DNA from: Tsukamurella pulmonis
GTDB taxonomy: Bacteria; Actinomycetota; Actinomycetes; Mycobacteriales; Mycobacteriaceae
Length of the DNA stretch: 64,000 nucleotides
Assembly (NCBI RefSeq): GCF_900103175.1
Contig: NZ_FNLF01000002.1
Coordinates: forward strand, 2,742,136 to 2,806,135
Direction of reading: 5' to 3'
Shown here: positions 49,499 to 58,227 of the stretch, in pieces
How the letters are laid out: each line of letters starts with the position of its first letter
How positions within the stretch are numbered: the first letter of the stretch is position 1
The notes under the pieces: generated by a model
Database searches by the model: none
What the model saw: only the letters and a program-made list of their open reading frames with translations
What the model was told of the DNA's origin: nothing
Made by a program: the position numbers and the translations under genes

Positions 49499-49969
49499 TC
49501 ACACGAGCTCGCGGATGTAGCAGAGCATCCGGTAGTCGGTGCCCGGCTCGATGTTGTAGAAACCGTGCCGGTCGTAGAACCGGCGGGTATCGACGTCCAC
49601 CTCGTCCACATTGATGTGCATCTCACCGCCGCCGCGGACGCGAACCTCGGCGATGGCGCGCTCGAGCAGCGCGGTACCGATCCCCCGATCGCGCAGGTGC
49701 GGAACGACGTACAGTTCGTCGAGCACCGCCAGCGGACCGTCGCAGTACACCGTCGGACGCAGTGTGACGAGCGCGTAGCCGGTGGGGCCGGCCTCCTCGG
49801 CGTCGCCCCAGGAGAACAGAACGAACGCGGCCGGATCGTCCATGAGCCGCGCGTACCGCCGCTCCAGCACTTCCACCGTCGGCACGGGTGAGCCGAACTC
49901 CACGTTGAAGTCCACCTGCAGTCGCGCCGCAGTGGCGGCGTGCTCCGAACGCATCAGTTCAACCCGCAT
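49499..49969 (-). CDS. GNAT-family N-acetyltransferase
   Basis: A 156-residue single-domain GNAT. The acetyl-CoA-binding motif A is LYVVPHLRDRGIGTALLERAI (R/Q-x2-G-x-G/A), and RRFYDRHGFYNIEPGTDY is the C-terminal motif B. The substrate is unknown. ATG at 49967-49969 (MRVELMRSEHAA) is chosen because an in-frame extension would run into the upstream membrane-protein gene. It lies upstream of the candidate retron RNA on the same strand. Confidence 0.82.
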   Translation of the reverse strand: MRVELMRSEHAATAARLQVDFNVEFGSPVPTVEVLERRYARLMDDPAAFVLFSWGDAEEAGPTGYALVTLRPTVYCDGPLAVLDELYVVPHLRDRGIGTALLERAIAEVRVRGGGEMHINVDEVDVDTRRFYDRHGFYNIEPGTDYRMLCYIRELV

Positions 49970-50019
49970 GGCCCCAGTGTCCTCGCTGCGCAGAGCCTGC
50001 GACAGCGGATTTCCGGTCG

Positions 50020-50604
50020 TCAGTCGCGCATCCCGCACATCCACCAGCCGCCGCCCAGCGGCACCGGGCCGCGGCACGCCATGCCGTACATGTCGAACCC
50101 GTCCGGAGACCCGGACGGCACGTACCAGTAGCCGCCGGCGTCATCGGGGATCCCGGTCCACTGCGGGAAGAAGCGGGCACCGTCGGTCCCGCGCTTCGAC
50201 ACGGTCCCTCCCTCGGTGAGGAAGCGCAGGTGCACGGGCAGACTCGCGTAGTAGTCGTCGCTGATGTCGACGGAGCGCGCCTGCTCGTACAACGGCCTGT
50301 GCAGTGAGAACCAGGTCTGCGGGGCGATCCACCACCACGCACCGATCACCGCGGTCACGCCCACCATCACGGGAACGACGAGAAGCCCGACCAGGCCGGC
50401 GGCGCCCCCGCGAGCGAATCCGGTGATCACCAGGACGAACCCGAGCGCGAAGCAGATCCAGGCGATCGGCACGATCACGAGGTCGAGGATCCACAGGTTC
50501 AGCCGCAGGTACGAGTGCAGCATCGCGACGCCCCAGAGCGCGAGACCCGCGCCGACGGTGCCGCGGCTGACGCGCCGGTTCTTCCACCACGGATCCACGT
50601 ACAC
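50020..50604 (-). CDS. Membrane protein of unknown function
   Basis: A 194-residue protein. About three hydrophobic segments lie in residues 20-100 (TVGAGLALWGVAMLHSYL, LVIVPIAWICFALGFVLVIT, AGLVGLLVVPVMVGVTAVIG). A soluble C-terminal part of about 90 residues rich in Gly, Trp and Tyr ends in GGGWWMCGMRD. The soluble part probably faces outward. I do not recognise the family. Confidence 0.6.
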   Translation of the reverse strand: MYVDPWWKNRRVSRGTVGAGLALWGVAMLHSYLRLNLWILDLVIVPIAWICFALGFVLVITGFARGGAAGLVGLLVVPVMVGVTAVIGAWWWIAPQTWFSLHRPLYEQARSVDISDDYYASLPVHLRFLTEGGTVSKRGTDGARFFPQWTGIPDDAGGYWYVPSGSPDGFDMYGMACRGPVPLGGGWWMCGMRD

Positions 50605-50632
50605 GGATTCATATTGTCACATCAGCATGTGA

Positions 50633-53341
50633 CTAGTGCGCAGCGTCGTCCCAGGTGCGTCCGTAGCCGACGGACACCTCGAGCGGCACGGACAGCTCCG
50701 CGGCGCCGCCCATCGTGTCACGCACGAGAGTCTCCAGCTGCTCGCGCTCCCCCGCCGCGACCTCGAGCACCAGCTCGTCGTGTACCTGCAGCAACATCCG
50801 CGATCGCAGCCCGGCGGCGCGGATCTGCTCGTCGAGGCGGATCATCGCCACCTTGATGATGTCGGCGGCGCTGCCCTGGATCGGGGCGTTGAGCGCCATC
50901 CGCTCGGCCGCCTCACGGCGCATGCGGTTGGTCGAGGTCAGGTCAGGCAGGTACCGGCGTCGGCCGTAGATGGTCTCGGTGTACTCGTTGCGCGTGGCCT
51001 CGGTGACCACGTCCTGGAGGTAGTCCCGCACGCCGCCGAAGCGGGAGAAGTACGCCTCCATCTGATCCTTCGCCTCATCGCGCGAGATCTTGAGCTGCGC
51101 CGCGAGCCCGAACGCGGAGAGCCCGTAGGCGAGACCGTAGGACATCGCCTTCACCCGACGGCGCATGTCCGGGGTGACCTCGTCGATCGGGACGCCGAAG
51201 GCCCGCGAACCGACGAAGTTGTGCAGGTCCTCGCCGGTCTTGAAGGCCTCGATCAGCCCCTCGTCACCCGACAGGTGCGCCATGATCCGCATCTCGATCT
51301 GGCTGTAGTCGGCGGTCATGAGCGTCTCGTAGCCCTCGCCCGCGACGAACGCGTGCCGGATCTGCCGGCCGGCCTCGGTGCGCACCGGGATGTTCTGCAG
51401 GTTCGGATCGGTCGAGCTGAGGCGGCCCGTGGCCGCCACCGTCTGGTTGAACGTGGAGTGGATCCGCCCGTCCGAGGCGACCGTCTTGAGCAGGCCCTCG
51501 ACGGTGACCTTGAGCCGCGTGGCGTCACGGTGCTCGAGCAGGTGCTGCAGGAACGGGTGCGGCTCCTTCTCGTAGAGCGCCTCGAGCGCCGCCGCGTCGG
51601 TGGTGTAGCCGGTCTTGGTCTTCTTCGTCTTCGGCAGGCCCAGCTTCTCGAACAGGATCACCTGCAGCTGCTTCGGCGAGCCCAGGTTGATCTGCTCACC
51701 GATCTCCTCGAACGCGGCGGCCTCGGCGGCACGGATGCGCTCACTGAAGTCGCTGTGCAGCGACTCGAGGTGCGCCGTGTCGACGGCGATGCCCGTGGCC
51801 TCCATGACGTCGAGCACGCGCAGCAGCGGCAGCTCCATCTCCGCGAGCAGCGGCCCGGACTCGATGTTGTCGAGCTCGCCGTCGAGCGCGTCCGCCAAAT
51901 CCGCCACGGCGCGCGCCCGCAGGATCGCCTGCTGCGCCTTCTCCCCCGCGGAGTCGTCCGGATCATCCAGCAGGGAGAGCTGCGAGTCGTCGCTCGCGGT
52001 CTCGACCCGCAGCTCACGGTGCAGGTACCGCACCGACAGATCGTCGAGGTTGAAGGTGCGCTGCCCTGGCCGCACCAGGTACGCCGCGATCGCCGTGTCC
52101 GAGGTGAGGCCGCCGAGCGACCACCCGCGGCTGGACAGGGCGTGCATGGCCCACTTCGCCTCGTGCACCGCCTTGGGCTGCGCCGCATCGGCGAGCCAGG
52201 CGCCGAGCGCGGCCTCGTCGTGCGGCGTGAGCGACGAGAGCTCGATGTAGCCGCCCTCGCCGTCGGGCGCGGAGATGACGACGGCCTCCGCGTCACCGTC
52301 GACCACGACCTCGGGCCCGACGACTCCGAGACCGGACCGCGCGCCGGAGGCGCCGTGCTCGGCCAGCCACTCGGCGACGGTGCCGGCCGCGACGATGCCG
52401 CCTGAGATCTCGAAGCCCTCGTCCGCCTCGGGCTCCGAGGACGAGAGTTCGGTGAAGATCCGCTCACGGAGCACGCGGAACTCAAGGTCGTCGAAGAGCT
52501 GGTGAATGGCCTCGCGGTTCCACGGCTGCAGAGCCAGATCCTGCGGCTCGTAGGGCAGCGTCATGTCCCGCACCATCTCGGTGATCTGCCGGTTGAGCTG
52601 CACGGTGGCGAGGTTCTCGCGCAGCGAGTCGCCCACCTTGCCCCTGACCTTGTCGACGTTCGTGACGAGGCCCTCGAGGTCGCCGTACTCGCGGATCCAC
52701 TTGGCGGCCGTCTTCTCCCCCACGCCGGGGATGCCGGGCAGGTTGTCCGACGGGTCGCCGCGCAGCGCCGCGTAGTCCGGGTACTGCGACGGGGTCAGGC
52801 CGTACTTGGCCTCCACCTCCTCGGGAGTGAACCGGGTGAGATCGGAGACGCCCTTGCGCGGGTAGAGCACCGTCACGTCGTCGTTGACCAGCTGCAGCGC
52901 GTCCCGGTCGCCCGTGACGATGAGGACCTTGAAGCCCTGCTCCTGCGCGCGGGTGGTCATCGTGGCGATGATGTCGTCCGCCTCGTAGCCCTCCTGCGCC
53001 ATGGTGGGGATGCCCATCGCGGCGAGCACGTCCTTGACCACGTCCACCTGGCCGCGGAAGTCGTCGGGCGCGGAGGAGCGCTGCGCCTTGTACTCGGGGT
53101 ACATCTCGGCGCGGAAGGTCTGCCGCGAGACGTCGAAGGCGGCGGCGACGTAGCCGGGCGCCTCCTCCTTGAGCAGCTTGATCAGCATCGACGTGAAGCC
53201 GTACACCGCGTTGGTCGGCTGCCCCGCCTTGGTGCGGAAGCGGCCACCGTCGAGCGGGAGCGCGAAGAAGGCGCGGAACGCCATCGAGTGCCCGTCGATC
53301 AGGAGCATCGTGGGCTTGGTCGAGGTGTTCGCTGAAGTCAC
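50633..53341 (-). CDS. polA: DNA polymerase I
   Basis: A 902-residue PolA for Okazaki-fragment maturation and repair. The N-terminal 5'-3' exonuclease (LLIDGHSMAFRAFFALP, YEADDIIATM, DALQLVNDDV) is complete. The middle 3'-5' exonuclease-like domain lacks the usual carboxylate motifs, as in mycobacteria. The polymerase domain has DPNLQNIPVRTEAGRQIRHA, motif A DYSQIEMRIMAHLS, motif B RRRVKAMSYGLAYGLS and motif C LLQVHDELVLEV. Start is GTG at 53339-53341. Confidence 0.98.
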   Translation of the reverse strand: MTSANTSTKPTMLLIDGHSMAFRAFFALPLDGGRFRTKAGQPTNAVYGFTSMLIKLLKEEAPGYVAAAFDVSRQTFRAEMYPEYKAQRSSAPDDFRGQVDVVKDVLAAMGIPTMAQEGYEADDIIATMTTRAQEQGFKVLIVTGDRDALQLVNDDVTVLYPRKGVSDLTRFTPEEVEAKYGLTPSQYPDYAALRGDPSDNLPGIPGVGEKTAAKWIREYGDLEGLVTNVDKVRGKVGDSLRENLATVQLNRQITEMVRDMTLPYEPQDLALQPWNREAIHQLFDDLEFRVLRERIFTELSSSEPEADEGFEISGGIVAAGTVAEWLAEHGASGARSGLGVVGPEVVVDGDAEAVVISAPDGEGGYIELSSLTPHDEAALGAWLADAAQPKAVHEAKWAMHALSSRGWSLGGLTSDTAIAAYLVRPGQRTFNLDDLSVRYLHRELRVETASDDSQLSLLDDPDDSAGEKAQQAILRARAVADLADALDGELDNIESGPLLAEMELPLLRVLDVMEATGIAVDTAHLESLHSDFSERIRAAEAAAFEEIGEQINLGSPKQLQVILFEKLGLPKTKKTKTGYTTDAAALEALYEKEPHPFLQHLLEHRDATRLKVTVEGLLKTVASDGRIHSTFNQTVAATGRLSSTDPNLQNIPVRTEAGRQIRHAFVAGEGYETLMTADYSQIEMRIMAHLSGDEGLIEAFKTGEDLHNFVGSRAFGVPIDEVTPDMRRRVKAMSYGLAYGLSAFGLAAQLKISRDEAKDQMEAYFSRFGGVRDYLQDVVTEATRNEYTETIYGRRRYLPDLTSTNRMRREAAERMALNAPIQGSAADIIKVAMIRLDEQIRAAGLRSRMLLQVHDELVLEVAAGEREQLETLVRDTMGGAAELSVPLEVSVGYGRTWDDAAH

Positions 53342-53376
53342 ACCGGCAGTCTAGTGATCGCCGCCGACAGCTTTCG

Positions 53377-53811
53377 TCAGGTCGTCGTAGGCGGCAGCTG
53401 GGGCCGCACCACAACCGTGTCGGCGATGCGCCGTTCCAGCTCGGCGACGTCCGCGGTGGCCGCCTCGAGAGCGGGCTCCTTCTCCGTCTCGGGCAGGGCG
53501 GCGATGGCGACGAGCCGGTCGTCGATCTCCTGCGCCGTGATGGTGAGCGTCACCTGGGCGTCGAGCTGCGCGGCCGAGAGAACCCCCGCGGGCTGCTCGA
53601 AGGCGCGCAACGCCTTCCGGATGCGGCGGTGCAGCCGCGCTTCGGGCACGTGCGAGCCCGACCACGACAACGGCGCGCGCGAGGGGAAGGGCATCGCGGC
53701 CTCGGCCTGCTGCTGCCGGCGACTGTTGCGCACCAGCGCGATCGCGAAGCCGGTGGCCGCGAGCACCGCCAGCACGACGATCACGAGCACCACCACGATG
53801 ATCCACGACAT
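53377..53811 (-). CDS. Small membrane-anchored protein
   Basis: A 144-residue protein with one N-terminal membrane helix (IIVVVLVIVVLAVLAATGFAI). A cytoplasmic helical domain rich in Ala, Glu and Arg follows (ITAQEIDDRLVAIAAL, ATADVAELERRIADT), probably a coiled coil. The ATG is preceded by GAGGAGG at 7 nt. It is the third gene of the SPFH/zinc-ribbon operon, 23 nt after the zinc-ribbon gene. Function unknown, but the context suggests an envelope-stress role. Confidence 0.65.
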   Translation of the reverse strand: MSWIIVVVLVIVVLAVLAATGFAIALVRNSRRQQQAEAAMPFPSRAPLSWSGSHVPEARLHRRIRKALRAFEQPAGVLSAAQLDAQVTLTITAQEIDDRLVAIAALPETEKEPALEAATADVAELERRIADTVVVRPQLPPTTT

Positions 53812-53834
53812 CCCGTACCTCCTCGCCGCCGCGA

Positions 53835-55031
53835 CTATCCGCCGCGCGCCTGCATGTAGAGGTACACCGCCAGCCCGACGAGCAGCAACCCGGCGGTGAC
53901 GGCGAAGGCGATCTTGATCGCGCTCCACGGCCGCTGACCTTGCACTTCGCCCGTGACGCCGTTGACGAACACCTGGAAGGGCCTGCCTCCGAAGGTGACC
54001 GTGAGCAGCCACACCGGCATGAGCAGATAGAGGAAGTCGATGGACTGGTACACCGGGTTCATCCGGCTGATCCGCTGCTCGTCGCCGCCGATGTCGCGGC
54101 GCACGGTGTTCTCGATGATCCCCTCGATCCGCGGGCGCGCCTGCGCCTCGAAGACCTGGGCCGCGTCACCGTCGTACGTGCGGGCGAGGTGGCCCGCGAC
54201 GAACTCGGGCGTGTAGGTGACCGCCTGCTCGGTGGGCCAGGGCTCGAGCTCGCGGACCCGATCGCCGTCGAGGCCCGTGTTCGCGGACTCGGCGAGTTGC
54301 CGGATGCTGTCGTGCGCGCGACCGCTCACGGGCCACCAGTCGGTGTAGGTCTCGATGTTGCCGTCGCGGTCGCGGCGGGTGCGGCGGACGCCGCGCGAGC
54401 CCGAGTAGTCGGTCGTCACCTCGGCGTCGTAGCTGTAGTACGAGAGGTAGACGCTGCTGAACGAGCCGAGGACGCGGTACTTCTTGAACTCGCGGGGCGC
54501 GAACCACCGGCTGTCGACCCACGCCTCGATGTTCCGGCGCGCCTGCTCCTCGGCGACCCGCAGCGGCAGGATCCCGTCGACGGGCAGCCGCGCGGGCGCG
54601 ACCTGGACGTCGGTGCGCTGGATCGGGGTGTTGCAGTACGGGCACCGCACGGCCGTGAGGGTGCCGCTGAACAGCGTGTGCCCGCCGCAGTTCTGGCACA
54701 CCACCTCGTGGTCGACGACGGGTACCGGGGCCGCCAACGCCGCCCGCGCGTAGAGCGCGTTCATGGTGGGGCCCAGTGGATGCGGGGTCAGGGACTTGCG
54801 GGTGTCGAGCAGCACCGGATAGGTGCTGCCGCAGCTCGGCGAGCGCAGCTGCCCGATCGCGGGGTCGTAGACCAGTGCGTCACCGCAGTTCCCGCACGGG
54901 TAGGTGCGGGTCTGCTCGGTGAGCTGCAGCATCTCCCGGTCGTTCGCCGACGGGACGCCGGGCACGAGCGGCCGGGGCGTGTTCCGCCCGGGCGGCGGCT
55001 CCTGCCCGGGCAGCGGGGGTGGCACCGTCAT
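53835..55031 (-). CDS. Double zinc-ribbon membrane protein (YdjG-like)
   Basis: A 398-residue protein. A Pro-rich start is followed by two TFIIB-type zinc ribbons. The first has Cys46, Cys49 and Cys67 but Ser64 where the third cysteine should be, so it is degenerate. The second is intact (Cys112, Cys115, Cys130, Cys133). A soluble middle domain (WFAPREFKKYRVLGSFSSVY, then YSYDAEVTTDY) precedes two hydrophobic segments near residues 330-350 and 372-394. It resembles B. subtilis YdjG and follows a YdjI-like SPFH gene by 3 nt, as in phage-shock-like loci. Its role is inferred from that context. Confidence 0.7.
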   Translation of the reverse strand: MTVPPPLPGQEPPPGRNTPRPLVPGVPSANDREMLQLTEQTRTYPCGNCGDALVYDPAIGQLRSPSCGSTYPVLLDTRKSLTPHPLGPTMNALYARAALAAPVPVVDHEVVCQNCGGHTLFSGTLTAVRCPYCNTPIQRTDVQVAPARLPVDGILPLRVAEEQARRNIEAWVDSRWFAPREFKKYRVLGSFSSVYLSYYSYDAEVTTDYSGSRGVRRTRRDRDGNIETYTDWWPVSGRAHDSIRQLAESANTGLDGDRVRELEPWPTEQAVTYTPEFVAGHLARTYDGDAAQVFEAQARPRIEGIIENTVRRDIGGDEQRISRMNPVYQSIDFLYLLMPVWLLTVTFGGRPFQVFVNGVTGEVQGQRPWSAIKIAFAVTAGLLLVGLAVYLYMQARGG

Positions 55032-55034
55032 CGG

Positions 55035-56159
55035 CTACGACCGGGGCGGCAGGGGCGGCGGCGTCGAGCCGAACAGGGACGCCAGAGCGGGCACCTGCCC
55101 GGCGGGGGTCCAGCCGGTCAGGGCCGGCGACCACACCAGGGTCTGCGGGCTCAGGTTCATGGAGCGCAGTTGCTCGACCGGGAAGGGTCCGGCGGGCTGA
55201 CCGTTCTGCTCGACGTGGAAGGCCTGCTCGGTCGGCAGCGGCGGCGGACCCGCCTGCCCCTGCGCGCCGGATGCGGGCTGCTGCAGGTTCTGCGCGAACT
55301 GCTGGCCCATCGCCATGCCCATGCCCGCGCCCATGAACTGGCCGGCACCGCCGCCGCCCTCGTTTGTAGCCGCACCGAGCATCGAATCGGCCGCCCGGCC
55401 CTGCTGGAAGCGGTTCATGTCGCCGACGTTGCCGTAGTACCCCTTCTCCTCGACGCCGCGGGCGACGCCCCGGGTCATGGCCTGCGTGATCTCGTCGGGC
55501 AGGGAGATGTTGAGCTCGATCGCCTCGCAGGCGAGGCCGTACTGCTGGTGGATCTTGGACTGCACGTACTGCTGCAGCTGCGCGGCCAGCTCGCGCTGGC
55601 GGGCCTGCAGGTCGATCGCGCCGACCCCGGTCTCGATGAGCATCTCGGAGAAGGCGGTGGCGATCGTGCGGCGCAGGAGTTCGGCGATCTCGTCGGAGTC
55701 GACGTTGGAGTCGGTGCCGATCACCTGGCGCAGGAAGGTGGGCGCGTCGACGACGCGCACCACGCACAGGCCGTTCGCGCGCACCTGGACCATGCCGAAG
55801 TCCTGGTCCCGGATGGTGATGGGATTGGGCGTGCCCCACCGCAGGTCGGTGATGGGGCGCGTGTTGATGAAGTAGACCTCGCTGCGGAACGGGCTCTTGA
55901 AGCCGTGCGGCCACCCCTGCAGCGTGGACATGACCGGCATGTTCTCGGAGACCAGCTGGTAGTTGCCCGGACCGTAGCGGTCGGCGAGCTGGCCCCGGTA
56001 GACGAACAGCGCCTCCTGGCCCTCGCGCACGATGAGCTGCGCGCCGTTCTTGATCTCGTTGTTGTAGCGCGGGAAGCGCCAGGCCATCGTCGACCGGTTG
56101 TCCTCGAGCCACTCGATGATGTCGACGAGCTCGCCGCGGACCCTGTCCATGATCCCCAT
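55035..56159 (-). CDS. SPFH-domain protein with C-terminal GYF_2 domain (YdjI-like)
   Basis: A 374-residue protein. The SPFH/band-7 domain spans about residues 25-230 (EGQEALFVYRGQLADRYGPG, RSEVYFINTRPITDLRWGT, IGTDSNVDSDEIAELLRRT). A Gly/Gln/Ala-rich linker (GAGMGMAMGQQFAQNLQQ) follows, then a GYF_2 module (GPFPVEQLRSMNLSPQTLVW) that binds Pro-rich partners. The Pro-rich N-terminus of the adjacent zinc-ribbon protein is an obvious candidate partner. SPFH proteins scaffold membrane stress complexes. ATG at 56159 (MGIMDRVRGELVDIIEW) is preferred; an in-frame GTG at 56210 would add 17 residues. Confidence 0.85.
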   Translation of the reverse strand: MGIMDRVRGELVDIIEWLEDNRSTMAWRFPRYNNEIKNGAQLIVREGQEALFVYRGQLADRYGPGNYQLVSENMPVMSTLQGWPHGFKSPFRSEVYFINTRPITDLRWGTPNPITIRDQDFGMVQVRANGLCVVRVVDAPTFLRQVIGTDSNVDSDEIAELLRRTIATAFSEMLIETGVGAIDLQARQRELAAQLQQYVQSKIHQQYGLACEAIELNISLPDEITQAMTRGVARGVEEKGYYGNVGDMNRFQQGRAADSMLGAATNEGGGGAGQFMGAGMGMAMGQQFAQNLQQPASGAQGQAGPPPLPTEQAFHVEQNGQPAGPFPVEQLRSMNLSPQTLVWSPALTGWTPAGQVPALASLFGSTPPPLPPRS

Positions 56160-56327
56160 CTGCGCTGCACCCCTGTCCTCGTTCGTATCGTCGCGATCCA
56201 CGATAGTCACGACGCTTGGCGACGGCTGAGCGCCGGCTGATAACGCTTCGCCCCGCGCTCACGCGGCCGGCGTCATACGCTGCATCCGGCCCCGAGGACG
56301 GGGATCACCACGAGAAAGGTGCTCCAC

Positions 56328-56513
56328 ATGGCAGGCAAGTTCGAGGTGTACGAGGACAACGCCGGCAAGTTCCGGTTCCGTCTCAAGGCGGGCAACGGCG
56401 AGGTCGTGGCCTCCGGTCAGGCCTACGCCTCGCGCAAGGGTGCGCACGACGGTGCCGCCGCCGTGCAGCGTGCCGCCGAGGGCGCGAAGGTGGTCGACGT
56501 CGACGCGGAGTAG
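56328..56513 (+). CDS. YegP-like DUF1508 protein
   Basis: A 61-residue single-repeat DUF1508 protein. FEVYEDNAGKFRFRLKAGNGEVVASGQAY is the diagnostic half-repeat. E. coli YegP has two such repeats. It is small, soluble and probably cytoplasmic. GAGAAAGG lies upstream of the ATG. Function unknown. Confidence 0.85.
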   Translation: MAGKFEVYEDNAGKFRFRLKAGNGEVVASGQAYASRKGAHDGAAAVQRAAEGAKVVDVDAE

Positions 56514-56531
56514 GTCCCTGACCTGCACGGG

Positions 56532-56562
56532 TTGACCTTGACATCGTGACAGGGTCTGGAAT
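56532..56562 (+). promoter_or_regulatory. MerR-type promoter with 19-bp spacer
   Basis: TTGACC (-35, 56532-56537) and TGGAAT (-10-like, 56557-56562) are separated by 19 bp, the over-long spacer typical of MerR-activated promoters. The spacer and flanks hold the imperfect dyad ACCTTGACATCGTGACAGGGT. It lies 34 bp upstream of the HEAT gene in an operon that encodes a MerR regulator, so autoregulation is likely. Confidence 0.65.
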
Positions 56563-56595
56563 CGACGCCACCGACCAACCAAGGAGGTGGCCGTC

Positions 56596-57228
56596 ATGGC
56601 CCGGACCCTGCTCGATCATCACAACGCCTCGATCCGCCTGCGCGCGGCGCTCGATGCGGGGACGTCGCCCGGCGACGTCGACGCCGCGGCGCTCGTCGCG
56701 CGGTGCGGTGTCGAGCCGGACTTCTTCGTCCGCGACATGCTGACCTGGGCGCTGACCCGCCTGCCCGCATCGACGACGGTGCCGTTGCTGCGGGCCGAGC
56801 TCGGTTCCGCGGTGCCGCAGGCCCGCAGCCAGGCGCTGCATTCGCTGTCGAAGATCGGCGGCGCGGAGTCGGCGGCCGCGTTCGGCGAGGTCGTGACGCT
56901 GACTGCCGACGCCGATGCCGAGGTGGCCAGGGCCGCGTGGCGCACCGCTGCCGCGCTCGATCCGGACGCGTGGGCCCGACGGTCCGCCGCCCGGGCTCTG
57001 GTCGCGCAGTTGGGGCGCGGCGACGCGGAGACCCGTCGCAGCCTCAGCCGTGCGATCCTGGCCCTCGGCGACGAGGGCGTGTCCGCCCTGCCGGACGCGG
57101 CCACCGCCGCGGACGAGGTGCGCGAGCACGTGGCGGAGACGGTGCGGCTGCTCGAGGATCCCGACTCCGGCTTCGCGGGCTCGCTGCACGAGGCGCAGCG
57201 GGTGGCTGCCCTGGGGCGCCAGGACTGA
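56596..57228 (+). CDS. HEAT-repeat protein
   Basis: A 210-residue all-helical protein with HEAT-like repeats (TVPLLRAELGSAVPQARSQA, then SLSKIGGAESAAAFGEVV, then RRSLSRAILALGDEGVSALP). AAGGAGG is 9 nt before the ATG at 56596. It lies 12 nt upstream of a MerR regulator that also carries HEAT repeats. The two may contact each other or bind the same partner. No catalytic motif is visible. Confidence 0.75.
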   Translation: MARTLLDHHNASIRLRAALDAGTSPGDVDAAALVARCGVEPDFFVRDMLTWALTRLPASTTVPLLRAELGSAVPQARSQALHSLSKIGGAESAAAFGEVVTLTADADAEVARAAWRTAAALDPDAWARRSAARALVAQLGRGDAETRRSLSRAILALGDEGVSALPDAATAADEVREHVAETVRLLEDPDSGFAGSLHEAQRVAALGRQD

Positions 57229-57240
57229 GGAGGGACGGCC

Positions 57241-58227
57241 ATGCGGATCGGCGAGGTGGCGGAACGGTCGGGGGTCAGCGCGCGGATGCTCCGGCACTAC
57301 GACGCGCTCGGCCTCGTCCGGCCCTCCCAGCGCTCCTCGACGGGCTACCGGGAGTACGCACCGGAGGACATCCGGCGGATCTTCCACGTCGAGAGCCTGC
57401 GCTCACTCGGACTCTCGCTCAAGGAGATCGGGCGCGCGCTCGACGATCCGTCGTTCGCTCCCGAGCGGCTGCTCGAGGACATGATCGCCCGCAGCCGGGA
57501 GCGGATCCGCCTCGAGGTTGAGCTGTTCGAGCGACTGCAGCACGTCGCTGCCACCGGGCCGTCGGACTGGGAGCAGGTCCTCGCCGTCGTGGGCCTGCTC
57601 TCCCGCCTCGACACCGGATCGCCCGGCGCGCGCCAACGGGCCGTCCTGGCGGCGGGCGGCCGGGCACCGTCGGACGCCCTGGCCGAGGCGCTGCTGCGGG
57701 AGGAGAGCACGAACGTCGCCGGCGCGCTGCGCTGGGCGCTGGCCCAGGCGGACGGCCCGGACCTCGCACCGCTGGTGGACGCGCTGGGCTCGGAGGACGC
57801 TGCGGTGCGCCGCCGCGCCGTCGAGGCCCTCGCCGAGGTACCGGGACAGGACGAGGCGCTGCGTTCGGCGCTCGAGCACGAGGACGCAGCGGTCAGAGTG
57901 CTCGCGGCCGTCGCGCTGGGCCGGCGGGGCGACGCCGCGGCGGTACCCGCGCTCATCGAAATGGTGCGCACCGGCCGCAAGGACGTCGATGCGGCCGAGG
58001 CTCTGGGGGTCATCGCGACGATCACGCCCGCGCCGGAGGCGATCAGCACCCGGCTCGCCGACATCGCGACCACGAGCACCGCCTACGACGAGCGGCAGCG
58101 GATCGTCCAGGCGCTCGCGGAGATCCGGACCGACGGCGCCGACGCCGCCCTCCGCGACCTCGCCCGCGACGGCGACGCGCGCATCGCCGGGACGGCGGCG
58201 TTCATCCTTCGACGGCAGGAGAGGTGA
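57241..58227 (+). CDS. MerR-family regulator with C-terminal HEAT repeats
   Basis: A 328-residue protein. The MerR DNA-binding domain is RIGEVAERSGVSARMLRHYD (residues 2-21) with STGYREYAPEDIRRI and the dimerisation helix up to about residue 110. About 200 residues of HEAT repeats follow instead of the usual short effector domain (LAPLVDALGSEDAAVRRRAV, EALRSALEHEDAAVRVLAAV, ALIEMVRTGRKDVDAAEALG). Sensing may therefore be by protein or peptide contact. It is second in an operon with another HEAT protein. Its 3' end overlaps the convergent phospholipase gene by 26 bp. Confidence 0.85.
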   Translation: MRIGEVAERSGVSARMLRHYDALGLVRPSQRSSTGYREYAPEDIRRIFHVESLRSLGLSLKEIGRALDDPSFAPERLLEDMIARSRERIRLEVELFERLQHVAATGPSDWEQVLAVVGLLSRLDTGSPGARQRAVLAAGGRAPSDALAEALLREESTNVAGALRWALAQADGPDLAPLVDALGSEDAAVRRRAVEALAEVPGQDEALRSALEHEDAAVRVLAAVALGRRGDAAAVPALIEMVRTGRKDVDAAEALGVIATITPAPEAISTRLADIATTSTAYDERQRIVQALAEIRTDGADAALRDLARDGDARIAGTAAFILRRQER

